Numbered from the stretch's first letter, positions 48,186 to 57,573 are shown. The stretch is 64,000 nucleotides of DNA from Pseudooceanicola nanhaiensis (GCF_020171315.1 NZ_JAIUZP010000010.1:124001-188000), one strand, 5' to 3'. The notes: a model not told the origin generated them from the sequence alone. Numbers and translations are program-made.

Positions 48186-49775
48186 ATGACAGACAGCGGG
48201 CAGTTCGATCTTTTCATCATCGGTGGCGGCCTTCACGGCTGCGCCATTGCGCGCGACGCCGCCGGGCGGGGCCTCTCGGTCGCCCTGGCCGAGAAGGGCG
48301 ATCTGGCCAGCGGCACTTCCGGGGCCAGCGGCAAGCTGCTGCAGGGCGGGGTCGGGGACCTCGAAACCCTCCGCTTCGCCGAGATTCGCGAGGCCCTGCA
48401 GGAGCGCAACACGCTGATGCAACTGGCCCCGCACCTGGCCCGTCCCCTGCGCCTCGTGCTGCCGCTGACCCCCGACGCCCCGATGGCGAGCCCCAGTGCC
48501 GCCACCAAGCTCTTCTCGACCTTCCTGCCCTGGCTTGGCACCCGCCGCCCCAACTGGATGATCCGCATGGGGCTGCGCCGCTATGACCGGATGGGGGGCG
48601 GGGTCCTCGAGTCCCCCGCCGAGGTCGATCTGACCAACGTCCTGGGCCGCATCCTGCGCCGCCGGCCCGGCGTGGCCTACGAGATCACCGAGGCGATGGT
48701 GGACGACGCCCGCCTGACCGTGGCCACCGCCGTGGATGCCGCCGCCCGCGGCGCGCAGGTGATGACCCGCACCGCCGTCACCGCCGCCCGGCGCGAAAAC
48801 AACCACTGGCGCATCACGCTGGAGGATCAGCAGACCGGCGCCACGCGCGACGTGACCGCAAGCGCCGTGATCAATGCGGCGGGACCCTGGGCCGGGCAGA
48901 TGCTGGCCCAGGCCTTCAAGCGCCCGCCGAAGCAGCCCACGCGCCTGCTGCGCGGTAGCCACGTGGTGACCCGCAGGCTCTACGATCACGATCGCGGCTA
49001 TATCTTCGAGGGGCCGGACCGCAGCCTGCTCTACATCCTGCCCTTCGAGGAGGATTTCACCCTGATCGGCGCCAGCCGGGTCGAACATATCGGCCCGGAC
49101 GTCCCCGCGGCCTGCAGCCGCGACGAGGCCGAGTTGCTCTGCGACCGCGTGACGGCGCTGCTCGACCGCGAGGTGACGCCCGAGGATGTCCTGTGGAGCT
49201 ACTCCGGCCTGCGCCCGCTGCCCTACGAGGAGGAAGAGGGCACCGCCACGGGATGGCGCCAGCCGGAGCTTGCCCTGGCCGAGGGGCCGGGGGCACCGCT
49301 GCTGAGCGTCTTCGGCGGCAGGATGACCACCCACCGCCGTACGGCCGAGGCCGCCGTGGACCGGATCAGCGCCTCGCTGGAACGCGCCACGCAGGGCTGG
49401 ACGGCCCGCGCTGCCCTGCCGGGGGGCGATCTGCCCGCCAATGGGCTGGAGAGCCTGATCTCGCGCCTGCGCCGCCGCTACAGCTTTGTCAGCGAAGGCT
49501 GGGCGCGGCGGCTGGTGACCAGCTATGGCACCAAGGCCTTCGAGGTTCTGGGCGACGCGGTGCATCTTACCGACCTCGGCCGCGATTTCGGCGCGACGCT
49601 CTTCGAGCGTGAGGTCCGCTGGCTGATGGAGCAGGAGTTTGCCCAGACCGCCGAGGATGTCCTCTGGCGCCGGGGCAAGCTGGGCCTGCGGATGAGCCCT
49701 GGCGAGGTCTCGGCCCTGCAGGGCTGGATGAGCGCCGCTCAGACCCCCGCCACGCCGGAGACCGAGGTCGCCTGA
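48186..49775 (+). CDS. glpD: glycerol-3-phosphate dehydrogenase, FAD-dependent
   Basis: 529 aa. FAD motif FDLFIIGGGLHGCAIARDAA, SGTSGASGKLLQGGV, VINAAGPWAGQMLA, SYSGLRPLPYEEEE and the C-terminal cap (VTSYGTKAFEVLGDAVHLTD). It oxidises glycerol-3-P to DHAP at the inner membrane and feeds electrons to quinone. It starts 75 nt after cueR. Confidence 0.94.
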   Translation: MTDSGQFDLFIIGGGLHGCAIARDAAGRGLSVALAEKGDLASGTSGASGKLLQGGVGDLETLRFAEIREALQERNTLMQLAPHLARPLRLVLPLTPDAPMASPSAATKLFSTFLPWLGTRRPNWMIRMGLRRYDRMGGGVLESPAEVDLTNVLGRILRRRPGVAYEITEAMVDDARLTVATAVDAAARGAQVMTRTAVTAARRENNHWRITLEDQQTGATRDVTASAVINAAGPWAGQMLAQAFKRPPKQPTRLLRGSHVVTRRLYDHDRGYIFEGPDRSLLYILPFEEDFTLIGASRVEHIGPDVPAACSRDEAELLCDRVTALLDREVTPEDVLWSYSGLRPLPYEEEEGTATGWRQPELALAEGPGAPLLSVFGGRMTTHRRTAEAAVDRISASLERATQGWTARAALPGGDLPANGLESLISRLRRRYSFVSEGWARRLVTSYGTKAFEVLGDAVHLTDLGRDFGATLFEREVRWLMEQEFAQTAEDVLWRRGKLGLRMSPGEVSALQGWMSAAQTPATPETEVA

Positions 49776-49865
49776 CTGCGGCAGATCGCTGCCGCCTGAC
49801 CGCGGTGGACGACTGCACCCTGACCGCGGTGGGCTGGTGGCAAATGGCCCGGAATTTCCTTTCAG

Positions 49866-49905
49866 GACAGCCCCCTGCGGCGCAGACCGCCCGCAGGGGG
49901 CTGTC
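49866..49905. other. perfect 15-bp inverted repeat after glpD
   Basis: GACAGCCCCCTGCGG (49866-49880), 10-nt loop, CCGCAGGGGGCTGTC (49891-49905), 90 nt after the glpD stop. No T run, so it may be a Rho-linked end, a mobile remnant or an mRNA-stability element. Its outer end GGGGGCTGTCTG also begins the dispersed repeat seen at 9903 and 19487. Confidence 0.6.
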
Positions 49906-50035
49906 TGATGCTGCCTTGCGCAGCGGCAAGGCCGCGCGACGTGACGCCATGCGATCTGGGGCTGGCAAGTCGCCGCGCCCGGTCCTAGTCTCGCGCAACC
50001 CCCATCTCCCAGCGGGCACAGGAAAGGTCGGCGAC

Positions 50036-51313
50036 ATGGCAGGCACGGCAGGCGGCAACGGCAATCTCTGGTCGGCGACGGCCGGCGCGGCGGTGGACAC
50101 ATCCCCGCTGACGCAGGACCTGACGGTCGATCTGGTCGTTGTCGGTGGCGGGTTCACGGGCCTCTCCGCGGCGCTGCACGCGGCAGAGCAGGGCGCCTCG
50201 GTCTGCCTGCTGGAGGCCGAGGAGATCGGCCACGGCGGATCCGGCCGCAACGTGGGCCTCGTCAACGCGGGGCTCTGGCTGCCGCCCGGCGACGTGGCCA
50301 AGATCATGGGCGAACGCCCCGGCGCGCGGCTGAACGCGGTGCTGGCGGGCGGGCCGGACATGGTCTTTGACCTGATTGCCCGGCACGACATCGCCTGCGA
50401 GGCGGTGCGTAATGGCACGCTGCACTGTGCCCATGCGGCCTCTGGCATGCGCGATCTTGAACGGCGCCACGCCCAGCTGACCCAGATCGGCGCGCCGGTC
50501 AGCCTGCTGTCGGCCGAGGACGCCCGCGCCCGCACCGGCAGCCCGGCGGTTCACGGCGCGCTCTTCGATCCCCGGGCGGGCACCGTGCAGCCCAAGGCCT
50601 ATGCCCGCGGACTTGCCCGGGCCGCCATGACGGCGGGCGCGCGGATCGTGCAGGGCCAACCAGCCGGCAAGCGTCAGTCCACCGGTGACCGCTGGATCGT
50701 CGAGGCGGGAGGCCACAAGATCACCGCGCGGGCGCTGATCGAGGCCACCAACGCCTATGGCCAGACGCCCGGACGGTTCACGCCGATGCATTACTTCCAG
50801 ATGGCCACCGCGCCGCTGCCCGAGGACCTGCTGAAGGACATCCTGCCCGGGCTGGAAGGCTGCTGGGATACGGCGCTCGTCATGTCCTCCTTCCGGCGCG
50901 ATGCGGCGGGGCGGGTCATCGTTGGGGGCATCGGCGCACTCGACCATGCCGCCAGCGGGGTGCACGGGGCCTGGGCGCGGCGCAAGCTGGGCCGGCTCTT
51001 CCCGCAGCTCGCCGGGCAACCGCTGGAGCACGCCTGGCACGGGCGCATTGCCTCGACGGCGGATCACCTGCCCAAGATCGAGCGCTTCGGCGTGCGCGGC
51101 TATGCGGCCTACGGCTACTCGGGGCGCGGGATCGGGACGGGCACGCTCTTCGGCAAGGTGCTGGCGCAGGCGGCGCTGAGCGCGGAAGAGGCGGCGCTGC
51201 CGCTGGTGCCGGTCCCCGCCTACGCGGAGAAGATGACCGGCGCGCGGGCGCTCTACTACGAGAGCGGCGCGGTCACGATGCATGGGCTGGAACTGGCGGG
51301 CCTCAAGCGCTGA
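50036..51313 (+). CDS. FAD-dependent oxidoreductase (DAO/PuuB-OrdL type)
   Basis: 425 aa from ATG 50036, behind GGAAAGG. After about 25 residues: LVVVGGGFTGLSAALHAAEQ (dinucleotide fold), GHGGSGRNVGLVNAG, FDPRAGTVQPKAYARGLARA, and the C-terminal GYAAYGYSGRGIGTGTLFGK. Layout like amine oxidases of putrescine and related amines (gamma-glutamylputrescine oxidase). Substrate unproven. Confidence 0.85.
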   Translation: MAGTAGGNGNLWSATAGAAVDTSPLTQDLTVDLVVVGGGFTGLSAALHAAEQGASVCLLEAEEIGHGGSGRNVGLVNAGLWLPPGDVAKIMGERPGARLNAVLAGGPDMVFDLIARHDIACEAVRNGTLHCAHAASGMRDLERRHAQLTQIGAPVSLLSAEDARARTGSPAVHGALFDPRAGTVQPKAYARGLARAAMTAGARIVQGQPAGKRQSTGDRWIVEAGGHKITARALIEATNAYGQTPGRFTPMHYFQMATAPLPEDLLKDILPGLEGCWDTALVMSSFRRDAAGRVIVGGIGALDHAASGVHGAWARRKLGRLFPQLAGQPLEHAWHGRIASTADHLPKIERFGVRGYAAYGYSGRGIGTGTLFGKVLAQAALSAEEAALPLVPVPAYAEKMTGARALYYESGAVTMHGLELAGLKR

Positions 51314-51345
51314 GACCCCGGTTCAGGCGGGGGCAGCGTCGCGCC

Positions 51346-51822
51346 TCAGGCGATGAGCGTCGCCGCCCGGCCGCCACTTGCGGCAATGGCATCGGCGGGC
51401 GCAAGCGCCACCATCAGCCCGCGCTGCCCGCCGTTCAGCACGATCTCCTCCGCCGCCGCCATGGCGCTTGCCTCGAAGAGCACCGGCACGCGCTTCTTCT
51501 GGCCGAAGGGGCTGATCCCGCCGGTGCGAAAGCCGGTCAGCCGTTCTGCCTTGGCCGGGTCCATCATCTGCGCCGACTTGCCGCCAAAGCCCGCCGCGAC
51601 CCGCTTCATGGAGAGGCTCTGGTCCGAGGGGATCACCGCACAGCAGGGCTTTCCGTCGACCTCTACCATCAGGGTCTTGAGGACGCGGGCGGCCTCCACC
51701 CCGATGGCCTCTGCCGCGTGGAGGCCGATCTTGTCCTGCCCCGCGACGTACTCATAGGCGATCAGCCGGAAGGGGACCTTCGCCCGCTCCAGCGCAATGG
51801 TGGCCTGTGTGCCCTTGCTCAT
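51346..51822 (-). CDS. ybaK: Cys-tRNA(Pro)/YbaK-type deacylase
   Basis: 158 aa from ATG 51822. YbaK/ProX fold: ATIALERAKVPFRLIAYEYV, KIGLHAAEAIGVEAARVLKT, AVIPSDQSLSMKRVAAGFGG, TGGISPFGQKKRVPVLFEAS. Hydrolyses mischarged Cys-tRNA(Pro). It follows the DUF4186 gene with an ATGA overlap. Confidence 0.92.
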   Translation of the reverse strand: MSKGTQATIALERAKVPFRLIAYEYVAGQDKIGLHAAEAIGVEAARVLKTLMVEVDGKPCCAVIPSDQSLSMKRVAAGFGGKSAQMMDPAKAERLTGFRTGGISPFGQKKRVPVLFEASAMAAAEEIVLNGGQRGLMVALAPADAIAASGGRAATLIA

Positions 51823-52175
51823 CCGCGATACCCCATTTCCCGGTCGATCCAGCGCAGGATCACCTGCACCACCTCTGCCTGTTCGGCGTCGCTCAACGCC
51901 CGCCCGGCCGCAAGCCCGTGCCATTTCGCAAGACAGCCCCGGCAGCAGCAGGCCGTGGCGTGTTGCGCGACGAAAACCGGATGGCCGCGCATCGGGGTTT
52001 GCTTGCCGTCGTTGATTGGCTGCGCGGGCGCCAGCCGGTCGCGGATGAAGTCCTGCGCATGGGAGAGGATCACCGCGCGGCCCTTCTGATCCGCATAGGC
52101 CCGTTCCCTGGGGCCAAGGTGAAACCGGCTGCGGAAGGGGGACCGCGCCAGACGGGCGAAGAGCGCGTCGCTCAC
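51819..52175 (-). CDS. DUF4186 family protein
   Basis: 118 aa from ATG 52175. RSRFHLGPRERAYADQKG, IRDRLAPAQPINDGKQTPMR, HPVFVAQHATACCCRGCLAK then WHGL, and RWIDREMGYRG: the DUF4186 pattern with a CCC-R-G-C cluster that could bind metal. It overlaps neighbours on both sides by ATGA (YigZ upstream, ybaK downstream). Function unknown. Confidence 0.85.
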   Translation of the reverse strand: MSDALFARLARSPFRSRFHLGPRERAYADQKGRAVILSHAQDFIRDRLAPAQPINDGKQTPMRGHPVFVAQHATACCCRGCLAKWHGLAAGRALSDAEQAEVVQVILRWIDREMGYRG

Positions 52176-52519
52176 AGCCCCTCCAGATAGATGCGCACGG
52201 CCTCCTGCACATGGCGGAACCGATCCCCGCCCAAGTGCTTGCCGCCGTACCAGCGGGTCACCACGACGATATGATCGTAGAGGCCCTCGCGTTCCAGCAT
52301 CCGCAGGATTACCATGCCCGCGCCGCTTTCGCCGTCATCGTTCTTGATCGGCGCGTCGCGGGTCAGCAGGCCCCATGTGTTGTGGGTCGCCTTAGCGAAC
52401 TTCTTCTTCCGGCACAGCGCCTTGATGAAGGCCTTGGCCTCCTCCTCGGAGGTGCAGGGCCCGCCGGAGACGGCGTATTTCGACCCCCGGTCGGAGATGA
52501 TGTTCTCGATCACGCGCAT
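52172..52519 (-). CDS. YigZ/IMPACT family protein (UPF0029 N-terminal domain)
   Basis: 115 aa. SKYAVSGGPCTSEEEAKAFI, KATHNTWGLLTRD, NDDGESGAGMVILRMLERE, and VVVTRWYGGKHLGGDRF, the UPF0029 signature. Shorter than E. coli YigZ (about 205 aa) because the C-terminal domain is absent. First gene of a three-gene overlapping unit. Confidence 0.9.
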   Translation of the reverse strand: MRVIENIISDRGSKYAVSGGPCTSEEEAKAFIKALCRKKKFAKATHNTWGLLTRDAPIKNDDGESGAGMVILRMLEREGLYDHIVVVTRWYGGKHLGGDRFRHVQEAVRIYLEGL

Positions 52520-52627
52520 GGGGAAAGGGGGTAGGGCAGCGCGCCGCCGGGATCAAGGGCGGGCGGATCGCGGCGCCGGTCCGGGGCTGTGGGGGGCTGG
52601 GGCCATGGGGCGCCAGTGCGCCGCCGC

Positions 52628-53542
52628 TCAGCCCTGCGCCAGCGGGCGGAACCGGACCTCGCCCACCAGCCAGTCCCGGAAGGCCGCCACAAGGGGCGCG
52701 TCGCCGTGCCCCTCCGGCGTGACGATCCAATAGGCGAGGTCGGTGGCGTGGGGCTGATCCAGCATCACCTTCAGCGCGCCGCTCTCCAGCTCGGCCTCGA
52801 TCAGGTATTGCGGCAGCAGGGCATAACCCATGCCCGCAAGGGCCGCCTCGATGGTGAGGGAGAACTGGTCCATCCAGTGCCCGCGCAGCGCCTCCGCCCC
52901 CTCGATCCCCTGTGCCGCGAACCAGTCGGGCCAGAGCCCGGGCCTTGTGGTCAGATGCAGCAGGTCGCGGCCGATCAGGTCCTCGGGGCGGGCGACGGGC
53001 GGGCCGTCGCGCAGGGCGCCGCCTGCCACGGGCAGGACGATCTCGGAACAGAGGTAGGTGCAGCTGCCGCCGGGCCAGAGCGGCTGACCGAAGTGGATCG
53101 CAAGGTCACAGCCGCTGCGGGAGAAGTCGAAAAGCTCGCGCTTGGTCGTCAGGTCGACGCGCAGGCCGGGATGCGCCGCGAGGAAGCCGGGCAGGCGCGG
53201 CATCAGCCAGCGGCTGGCAAAGCTGGGCAGGGCGTTCACCGCCAGCACCGCCTCGCCCGCGGGTCCGGCGAGCGCATGGCGCATGGTGGCCTGCGACAGC
53301 GAGAGCAGCCGTTCGACCTGTGGCAGCAGGCTGCGGCCGGCCTCGGACAGCACGACCCGGCCGCGCAGCCGGTCGAAGAGCACCTTGCCGGTCTGGTCCT
53401 CCAGCTCCTTTATCTGGCGGCTGACCGCGCTCTGGGTCAGGTGCAGCTCCTCGCCCGCGCGGGTGAAAGAGCCATGGCGGGCCGCAGCCTCGAAGGCCTG
53501 AAGGATGCGCAGATCGGGAACAAGGCGGCGGGGGGCGGTCAT
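52628..53542 (-). CDS. LysR family transcriptional regulator (GcvA-like), divergent from amaB
   Basis: 304 aa from ATG 53542 (MTAPRRLVPDLRILQAFEAA). Helix-turn-helix ARHGSFTRAGEELHLTQSAV, SRQIKELEDQTGKVLFDR, effector domain after about 90. In-frame sequence up to 53656 is Pro/Arg repeat translated from a tandem DNA duplication and is probably not part of the protein. It probably controls the dehydrogenase gene on the other strand. Confidence 0.92.
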   Translation of the reverse strand: MTAPRRLVPDLRILQAFEAAARHGSFTRAGEELHLTQSAVSRQIKELEDQTGKVLFDRLRGRVVLSEAGRSLLPQVERLLSLSQATMRHALAGPAGEAVLAVNALPSFASRWLMPRLPGFLAAHPGLRVDLTTKRELFDFSRSGCDLAIHFGQPLWPGGSCTYLCSEIVLPVAGGALRDGPPVARPEDLIGRDLLHLTTRPGLWPDWFAAQGIEGAEALRGHWMDQFSLTIEAALAGMGYALLPQYLIEAELESGALKVMLDQPHATDLAYWIVTPEGHGDAPLVAAFRDWLVGEVRFRPLAQG

Positions 53543-53578
53543 GACGGGCCTGCGGATGGCTGGGGGCAGGGGAGGGCT

Positions 53579-53626
53579 GGGACGGTCGGGGCGGGGGCGG
53601 TTGGGACGGTCGGGGCGGGGGCGGTT
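53579..53626. repeat. exact 24-bp tandem duplication
   Basis: A 24-bp unit beginning GGGACGGTCGGGGCGGG occurs twice head-to-tail (53579-53602 and 53603-53626), followed by a partial third GGGA. It lies in the divergent LysR/amaB promoter region and could change spacing by slippage. Confidence 0.85.
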
Positions 53627-53681
53627 GGGATAGGGGATCAGACTAGCGGAGGTCATGCGAAACCGGAATGCCCCCTTGCCG

Positions 53682-53703
53682 ATTCATGGTTCGAAATTCA
53701 TGG
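53682..53703. promoter_or_regulatory. direct repeat ATTCATGG in the LysR/amaB promoter
   Basis: ATTCATGG at 53682-53689 and 53696-53703, 14 bp apart and 75 nt before the amaB start codon. It may be a regulator-binding site; inference from position only. Confidence 0.35.
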
Positions 53704-53777
53704 GCCGCGCTGGTAAGGTCGCGCCAAATCGACATTGGACCTGCGCACGCAGGTCAGATCACCACAGGAGAGCCCGG

Positions 53778-55301
53778 ATGCTGACCCAGAGCCTCGACAG
53801 CCTGACCAAACAGACGATGGAAAACTGCGGCGCCACCGCCGCGCTGGACGTGCAGGGCGGCATGGCCGTCGTCTCGCCCGTCACCGGCGAGACGGTCGCC
53901 AGCCTCGCCGTGCACAGCGCCGCCGATGCGCAGGCGATGATCGACACCGCCAATGCCGCCTTCCGCAAATGGCGCATGGTGCCCGCGCCGCGCCGTGGCG
54001 AACTCGTGCGCCTCTTTGCCGAGGAGCTGCGCGCCGCCAAGGAAGACCTTGGCCGCATGGTCTCGATCGAGGCGGGCAAGTCGCCGTCCGAAGGTCTGGG
54101 CGAAGTGCAGGAGATGATCGACATCTGCGATTTCGCGGTCGGCCTCTCGCGTCAGCTCTACGGCCTGACCATCGCCACCGAACGCCCCGGCCACCGGATG
54201 ATGGAAACCTGGCACCCGCTGGGGGTGGTGGGCATCATCACCGCCTTCAACTTCCCCTGCGCGCCCTGGTGCTGGAACTCGGCGCTGGCGCTGGTCTGCG
54301 GGGACCCGGTGCTGTGGAAACCCTCCGAGAAGACCCCGCTGACCGCGCTCGCCTGCCAGGCGGTGCTGGACCGCGCGATCGCACGCTTCGGCGAGGATGC
54401 GCCCGAGGGGCTGAGCCAAGTGCTCGTCGGTGGGCCCGAGGTGGGCGAGGTGATGGTCGACAGCCCCAAGGTGGCGCTGATCTCGGCCACCGGCTCGACC
54501 CGCATGGGCCGCATCGTGGGCCCCAAGGTCGCGGCGCGCTTCGGCAAGTGCATCCTCGAACTGGGCGGCAACAACGCGGGCATCGTCTGCCCCTCGGCCG
54601 ATCTGGACATGGCCCTGCGCGCGATCGCCTTCGGGGCCATGGGCACCGCCGGCCAGCGCTGCACCACCATGCGCCGTCTCTTCGTGCACGAAAGCGTCTA
54701 TGACCAGATCGTGCCCGCGCTGAAAAAGGCCTATGCCTCGGTCACCGTCGGCAACCCGCTGGAGAGCGCGGCGCTTGTCGGTCCGCTGATCGACAAGGCG
54801 GCCTTCGACGGCATGGGCATGGCGCTGGAAGAGGCCAAGGCGCTTGGCGGCACCGTGCACGGCGGCGAGCGGGTCGAGGTCGGCCCTGACACCTCCTACT
54901 ACGTGAAGCCCGCCATCGTGGAGATGCCGGAGCAGGGCGGCCCCGTCCTGCGCGAGACTTTCGCGCCGATCCTCTACGTGATGAAATACAGCGACTTCGA
55001 CGCCGTTCTGGAAGACCACAACAACGTCGGCGGTGGGCTGTCCTCCTCGATCTTCACCACCGACCTGCGCGAGATGGAGACCTTCCTCTCGGCGCGGGGC
55101 TCGGACTGCGGGATCGCCAACGTGAACATCGGCACCTCGGGCGCCGAGATCGGTGGCGCCTTCGGTGGCGAGAAGGAGACCGGCGGCGGCCGCGAGAGCG
55201 GCTCGGACGCATGGCGCGCCTACATGCGCCGGGCGACGAACACGATCAACTACTCCAAGGAACTGCCGCTGGCACAGGGTGTCGTCTTCGACATCGGCTG
55301 A
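53778..55301 (+). CDS. amaB: aldehyde dehydrogenase, ALDH7/AmaB type (aminoadipate semialdehyde dehydrogenase)
   Basis: 507 aa from ATG 53778, behind CAGGAG. GVVGIITAFNFPCAPWCWNS (ALDH7-like FNFP), NAD motif ALISATGSTRMGRIVG, general base Glu in ILELGGNNAGIV, catalytic Cys in TAGQRCTTMRRLF, and FGGEKETGGGRESGSDAW. These features suit the antiquitin family that makes 2-aminoadipate in lysine breakdown. Other betaine-aldehyde-type roles are possible. LysR is divergent. Confidence 0.9.
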   Translation: MLTQSLDSLTKQTMENCGATAALDVQGGMAVVSPVTGETVASLAVHSAADAQAMIDTANAAFRKWRMVPAPRRGELVRLFAEELRAAKEDLGRMVSIEAGKSPSEGLGEVQEMIDICDFAVGLSRQLYGLTIATERPGHRMMETWHPLGVVGIITAFNFPCAPWCWNSALALVCGDPVLWKPSEKTPLTALACQAVLDRAIARFGEDAPEGLSQVLVGGPEVGEVMVDSPKVALISATGSTRMGRIVGPKVAARFGKCILELGGNNAGIVCPSADLDMALRAIAFGAMGTAGQRCTTMRRLFVHESVYDQIVPALKKAYASVTVGNPLESAALVGPLIDKAAFDGMGMALEEAKALGGTVHGGERVEVGPDTSYYVKPAIVEMPEQGGPVLRETFAPILYVMKYSDFDAVLEDHNNVGGGLSSSIFTTDLREMETFLSARGSDCGIANVNIGTSGAEIGGAFGGEKETGGGRESGSDAWRAYMRRATNTINYSKELPLAQGVVFDIG

Positions 55302-55323
55302 CCCCGCGCAGATCGCAAAAGGG

Positions 55324-55355
55324 AAAGGGCCGCCCGGATCGGGCGGCCCTTTCGC
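55324..55355 (+). terminator. intrinsic terminator after amaB
   Basis: AAAGGGCCGCCCG, loop GAT, CGGGCGGCCCTTT: a perfect 13-bp stem, 22 nt after the stop, with a short T run. Symmetric, so it may also work from the other strand. Confidence 0.87.
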
Positions 55356-55452
55356 GTTCGGAATGTCCGGATTTGGCAAGCCGATGCGCAGGGCAAAAGG
55401 CAGTTGAACGGCCCTGAGGGCAGGTCAGACGGGCTGATGTGAGGGGGGAAGC

Positions 55453-55526
55453 TGGAGCGGGTAGCGGGAATCGAACCCGCACGACTAGCTTGGAAGGCTA
55501 GGGCGCTACCATTACACCATACCCGC
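55453..55526 (-). tRNA. tRNA-Gly (anticodon TCC)
   Basis: On the minus strand: acceptor stem GCGGGTA pairing with TACCCGC, D arm containing TAATGGTAGC, anticodon stem CCTAG/CTAGT-like arm around loop CTTCCAA (TCC anticodon), T arm GCGGGTTCGATTCCCGC, and an encoded 3' CCA. All arms pair. It reads GGA/GGG codons. Confidence 0.95.
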
Positions 55527-55646
55527 GCTCCGAGGACGTGATGTAAGTCACCCGGCGGCGGTGGTCAACCGGCTTGGCACGCCAGAGGCGCATTGCGCAG
55601 CGGAACCGGCGCCGGCCGGGGACAGGCCATGCGAGGCCGGCTGGCA

Positions 55647-57410
55647 TCAGTGGTGCGGCATCTCTGCCGAGGAGGGCTTCAGCGGCAGGTCCTCGTGCAG
55701 CGGCACCGCCTGCCGTTCGATCATCCGGTGGATCTGTGGCCGCCCGGGGCCCCGGTGCAGCGCCAGCAGCGCCTCGTAGCCTTCAAGGTCGGACTTGGTG
55801 CGGCGGGCATTGTGGCGCAGGTAATCGTTCCACGTGGCGACGTGGAACCGTTCGCGCCAGAGGTCTGGGTTCTCCAGATCGCGCAGCAGCGACCAGTTGC
55901 GCGCGCCATCCCGGATACGGACCCGGCGGCGCCGGTGGATCGCGCCGAGGAAGTCGTCCACGTCCTTCTCGTCGATGATGTAGTCGATCATGATCACGAT
56001 GGGGCCCGACCGCGCCTGCAGGTCCAGCCGCAGCTCCGGCTCGCGGAAGGTGTTGAGCGGGTCGAGGTCGAGCGCGGCGAATTCCCCCAGCCCGATCCAG
56101 CGCCCCACCAGCGCGCCCATCAGCAGCAGGGCCGCCGCCAGCAGCAGCGCGGTGCTGACGGAATGCGCCTCTGCGAAGAGGCCCCATGTCCAGGCCCCAA
56201 GGGCCATGCCGCCGAAGGTCGCCGTCTGGTAGAAGGACAGCGCCCGCCCCACGACCCAGCGGGGCGTGGAGAGCTGCACCGACACGTTGAAGAGCGACAG
56301 TGCCAGCACCCAGCAGGCCCCGGCGATCAGCAACCCGATGGCCGAGATGGCGATATGCGTCCCGAGGCCGAGGATCACCATGCCTGCGGAGAACCCGAGG
56401 AAGGCCGCAACCACGATCTGTTCGTTGCGATAGCGACTGCGCAGCCGACCGTTCAGCAGCACGCCCCCGATCGCCCCCAGCCCGAAGAAGCCGAGCAGCA
56501 GGCCGTAGGTGAAGGCCGTGCCGTTCAGCACGTCGCGGGCCACCAGCGGCAGCAGCGCCATGGCGGAGGAGGCGGCAAAGCCGAAAAGACAGCTGCGCGC
56601 CATCACCTTCAGCAGGTGGGGCGACATGGACATGTAGCGCAGCCCGGCCCCAAGCGCCTGTGGCAGTGGCTCGCGCGGCAGGCGTTCGGTCTTGGCGGGC
56701 GGCTTCCACAGCCACAGGGCGATCAGGTTCGGCAGGTAGGTCACGGCGTTGAAGGCAAAGGCCGCCGCCGCCCCGGCAAGGGCCACCAGCAGGCCGCCTA
56801 GGGCGGGGCCGACGGAGCGCATGAGGTTGAACCCCATGGAGTTCAGCGACACGGCCGCCGACAGATGCTCGCGCCGGACGATGTCGCCCATGCTGGCCTG
56901 CCACGACGGGTTGTAGAGCGCCATGCCGCAGCCGATGGCGAAGGTGAAGCCGAGCAGGCCCCAGGGCCCCAGCAGGTCCATGTAGGCGCAGACGGCAAGC
57001 CCTATCGAGACCGCCAGCATGAAGGCCTGCGCGCTCATCAGGATCGTGCGCCGGTCGAAACTGTCCGCAAGCGCCCCCGCGATCAGCGAGAAGACCATGA
57101 TCGGCAGCGTGTTGGAGGCCTGCACGAGGGCCACCATGTCCGAGGTGCCGGCCAGCGAGGTCATCAGCCAGCCCGCGCCGACCATCTGCACCAGCCCGCC
57201 GAGGTTCGACACCTGCGAGGCGAGCCAGAGCGAGCGGAAGGTGCTGTTCCCGAAGGGCGCGAACGTGTTGCTCTTGGGTTCTATCGGACTGCTCCGGATG
57301 ACGGACGCGGGCGGCCTGCCCGGGGGCAGAGCGGCGCGGCGCGCGGTTGTGGGGGATGGGTCTCCTCGGGGAGCATAACGCACGGTTCGGCAGAAAGGTG
57401 CAAGGGGCAT
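55647..57410 (-). CDS. MFS transporter (EntS/MFS_3 type) with C-terminal cytoplasmic domain
   Basis: 587 aa if started at ATG 57410; the first 45 residues are poorly supported and the start could lie further in. About 12 membrane helices from residue 55 (FRSLWLASQVSNLGGLVQMV; SFDRRTILMSAQAFMLAVS), then from about 470 a soluble domain (IVIMIDYIIDEKDVDDFLGA, ATWNDYLRHNARRTKSDLEG) of the ferredoxin-like ABM type seen in MFS_3 proteins. Relatives include the enterobactin exporter. Substrate unknown. Confidence 0.85.
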   Translation of the reverse strand: MPLAPFCRTVRYAPRGDPSPTTARRAALPPGRPPASVIRSSPIEPKSNTFAPFGNSTFRSLWLASQVSNLGGLVQMVGAGWLMTSLAGTSDMVALVQASNTLPIMVFSLIAGALADSFDRRTILMSAQAFMLAVSIGLAVCAYMDLLGPWGLLGFTFAIGCGMALYNPSWQASMGDIVRREHLSAAVSLNSMGFNLMRSVGPALGGLLVALAGAAAAFAFNAVTYLPNLIALWLWKPPAKTERLPREPLPQALGAGLRYMSMSPHLLKVMARSCLFGFAASSAMALLPLVARDVLNGTAFTYGLLLGFFGLGAIGGVLLNGRLRSRYRNEQIVVAAFLGFSAGMVILGLGTHIAISAIGLLIAGACWVLALSLFNVSVQLSTPRWVVGRALSFYQTATFGGMALGAWTWGLFAEAHSVSTALLLAAALLLMGALVGRWIGLGEFAALDLDPLNTFREPELRLDLQARSGPIVIMIDYIIDEKDVDDFLGAIHRRRRVRIRDGARNWSLLRDLENPDLWRERFHVATWNDYLRHNARRTKSDLEGYEALLALHRGPGRPQIHRMIERQAVPLHEDLPLKPSSAEMPHH

Positions 57411-57573
57411 GCATTCCGCGCGGAGGCAGGCGTGCGGAAATCGGCACGCCGCGGCGAGGCGCGGCCGCGCGGGGTCGGCCTGTCGGTCTTCATGCGCTGA
57501 GATGAGGGCGCGCGCAGGAGGGCACCTGCGCGCAAGGGATTGAAATGGCGGGCGTCTGGCCCGCCGGGGCCGG

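Noticed and set aside
53543-53656. Extended N-terminus of the LysR regulator with Pro/Arg repeats
   Set aside because: It is translated from the tandem duplication and GC-rich promoter; the ATG at 53542 begins the conserved helix-turn-helix domain.
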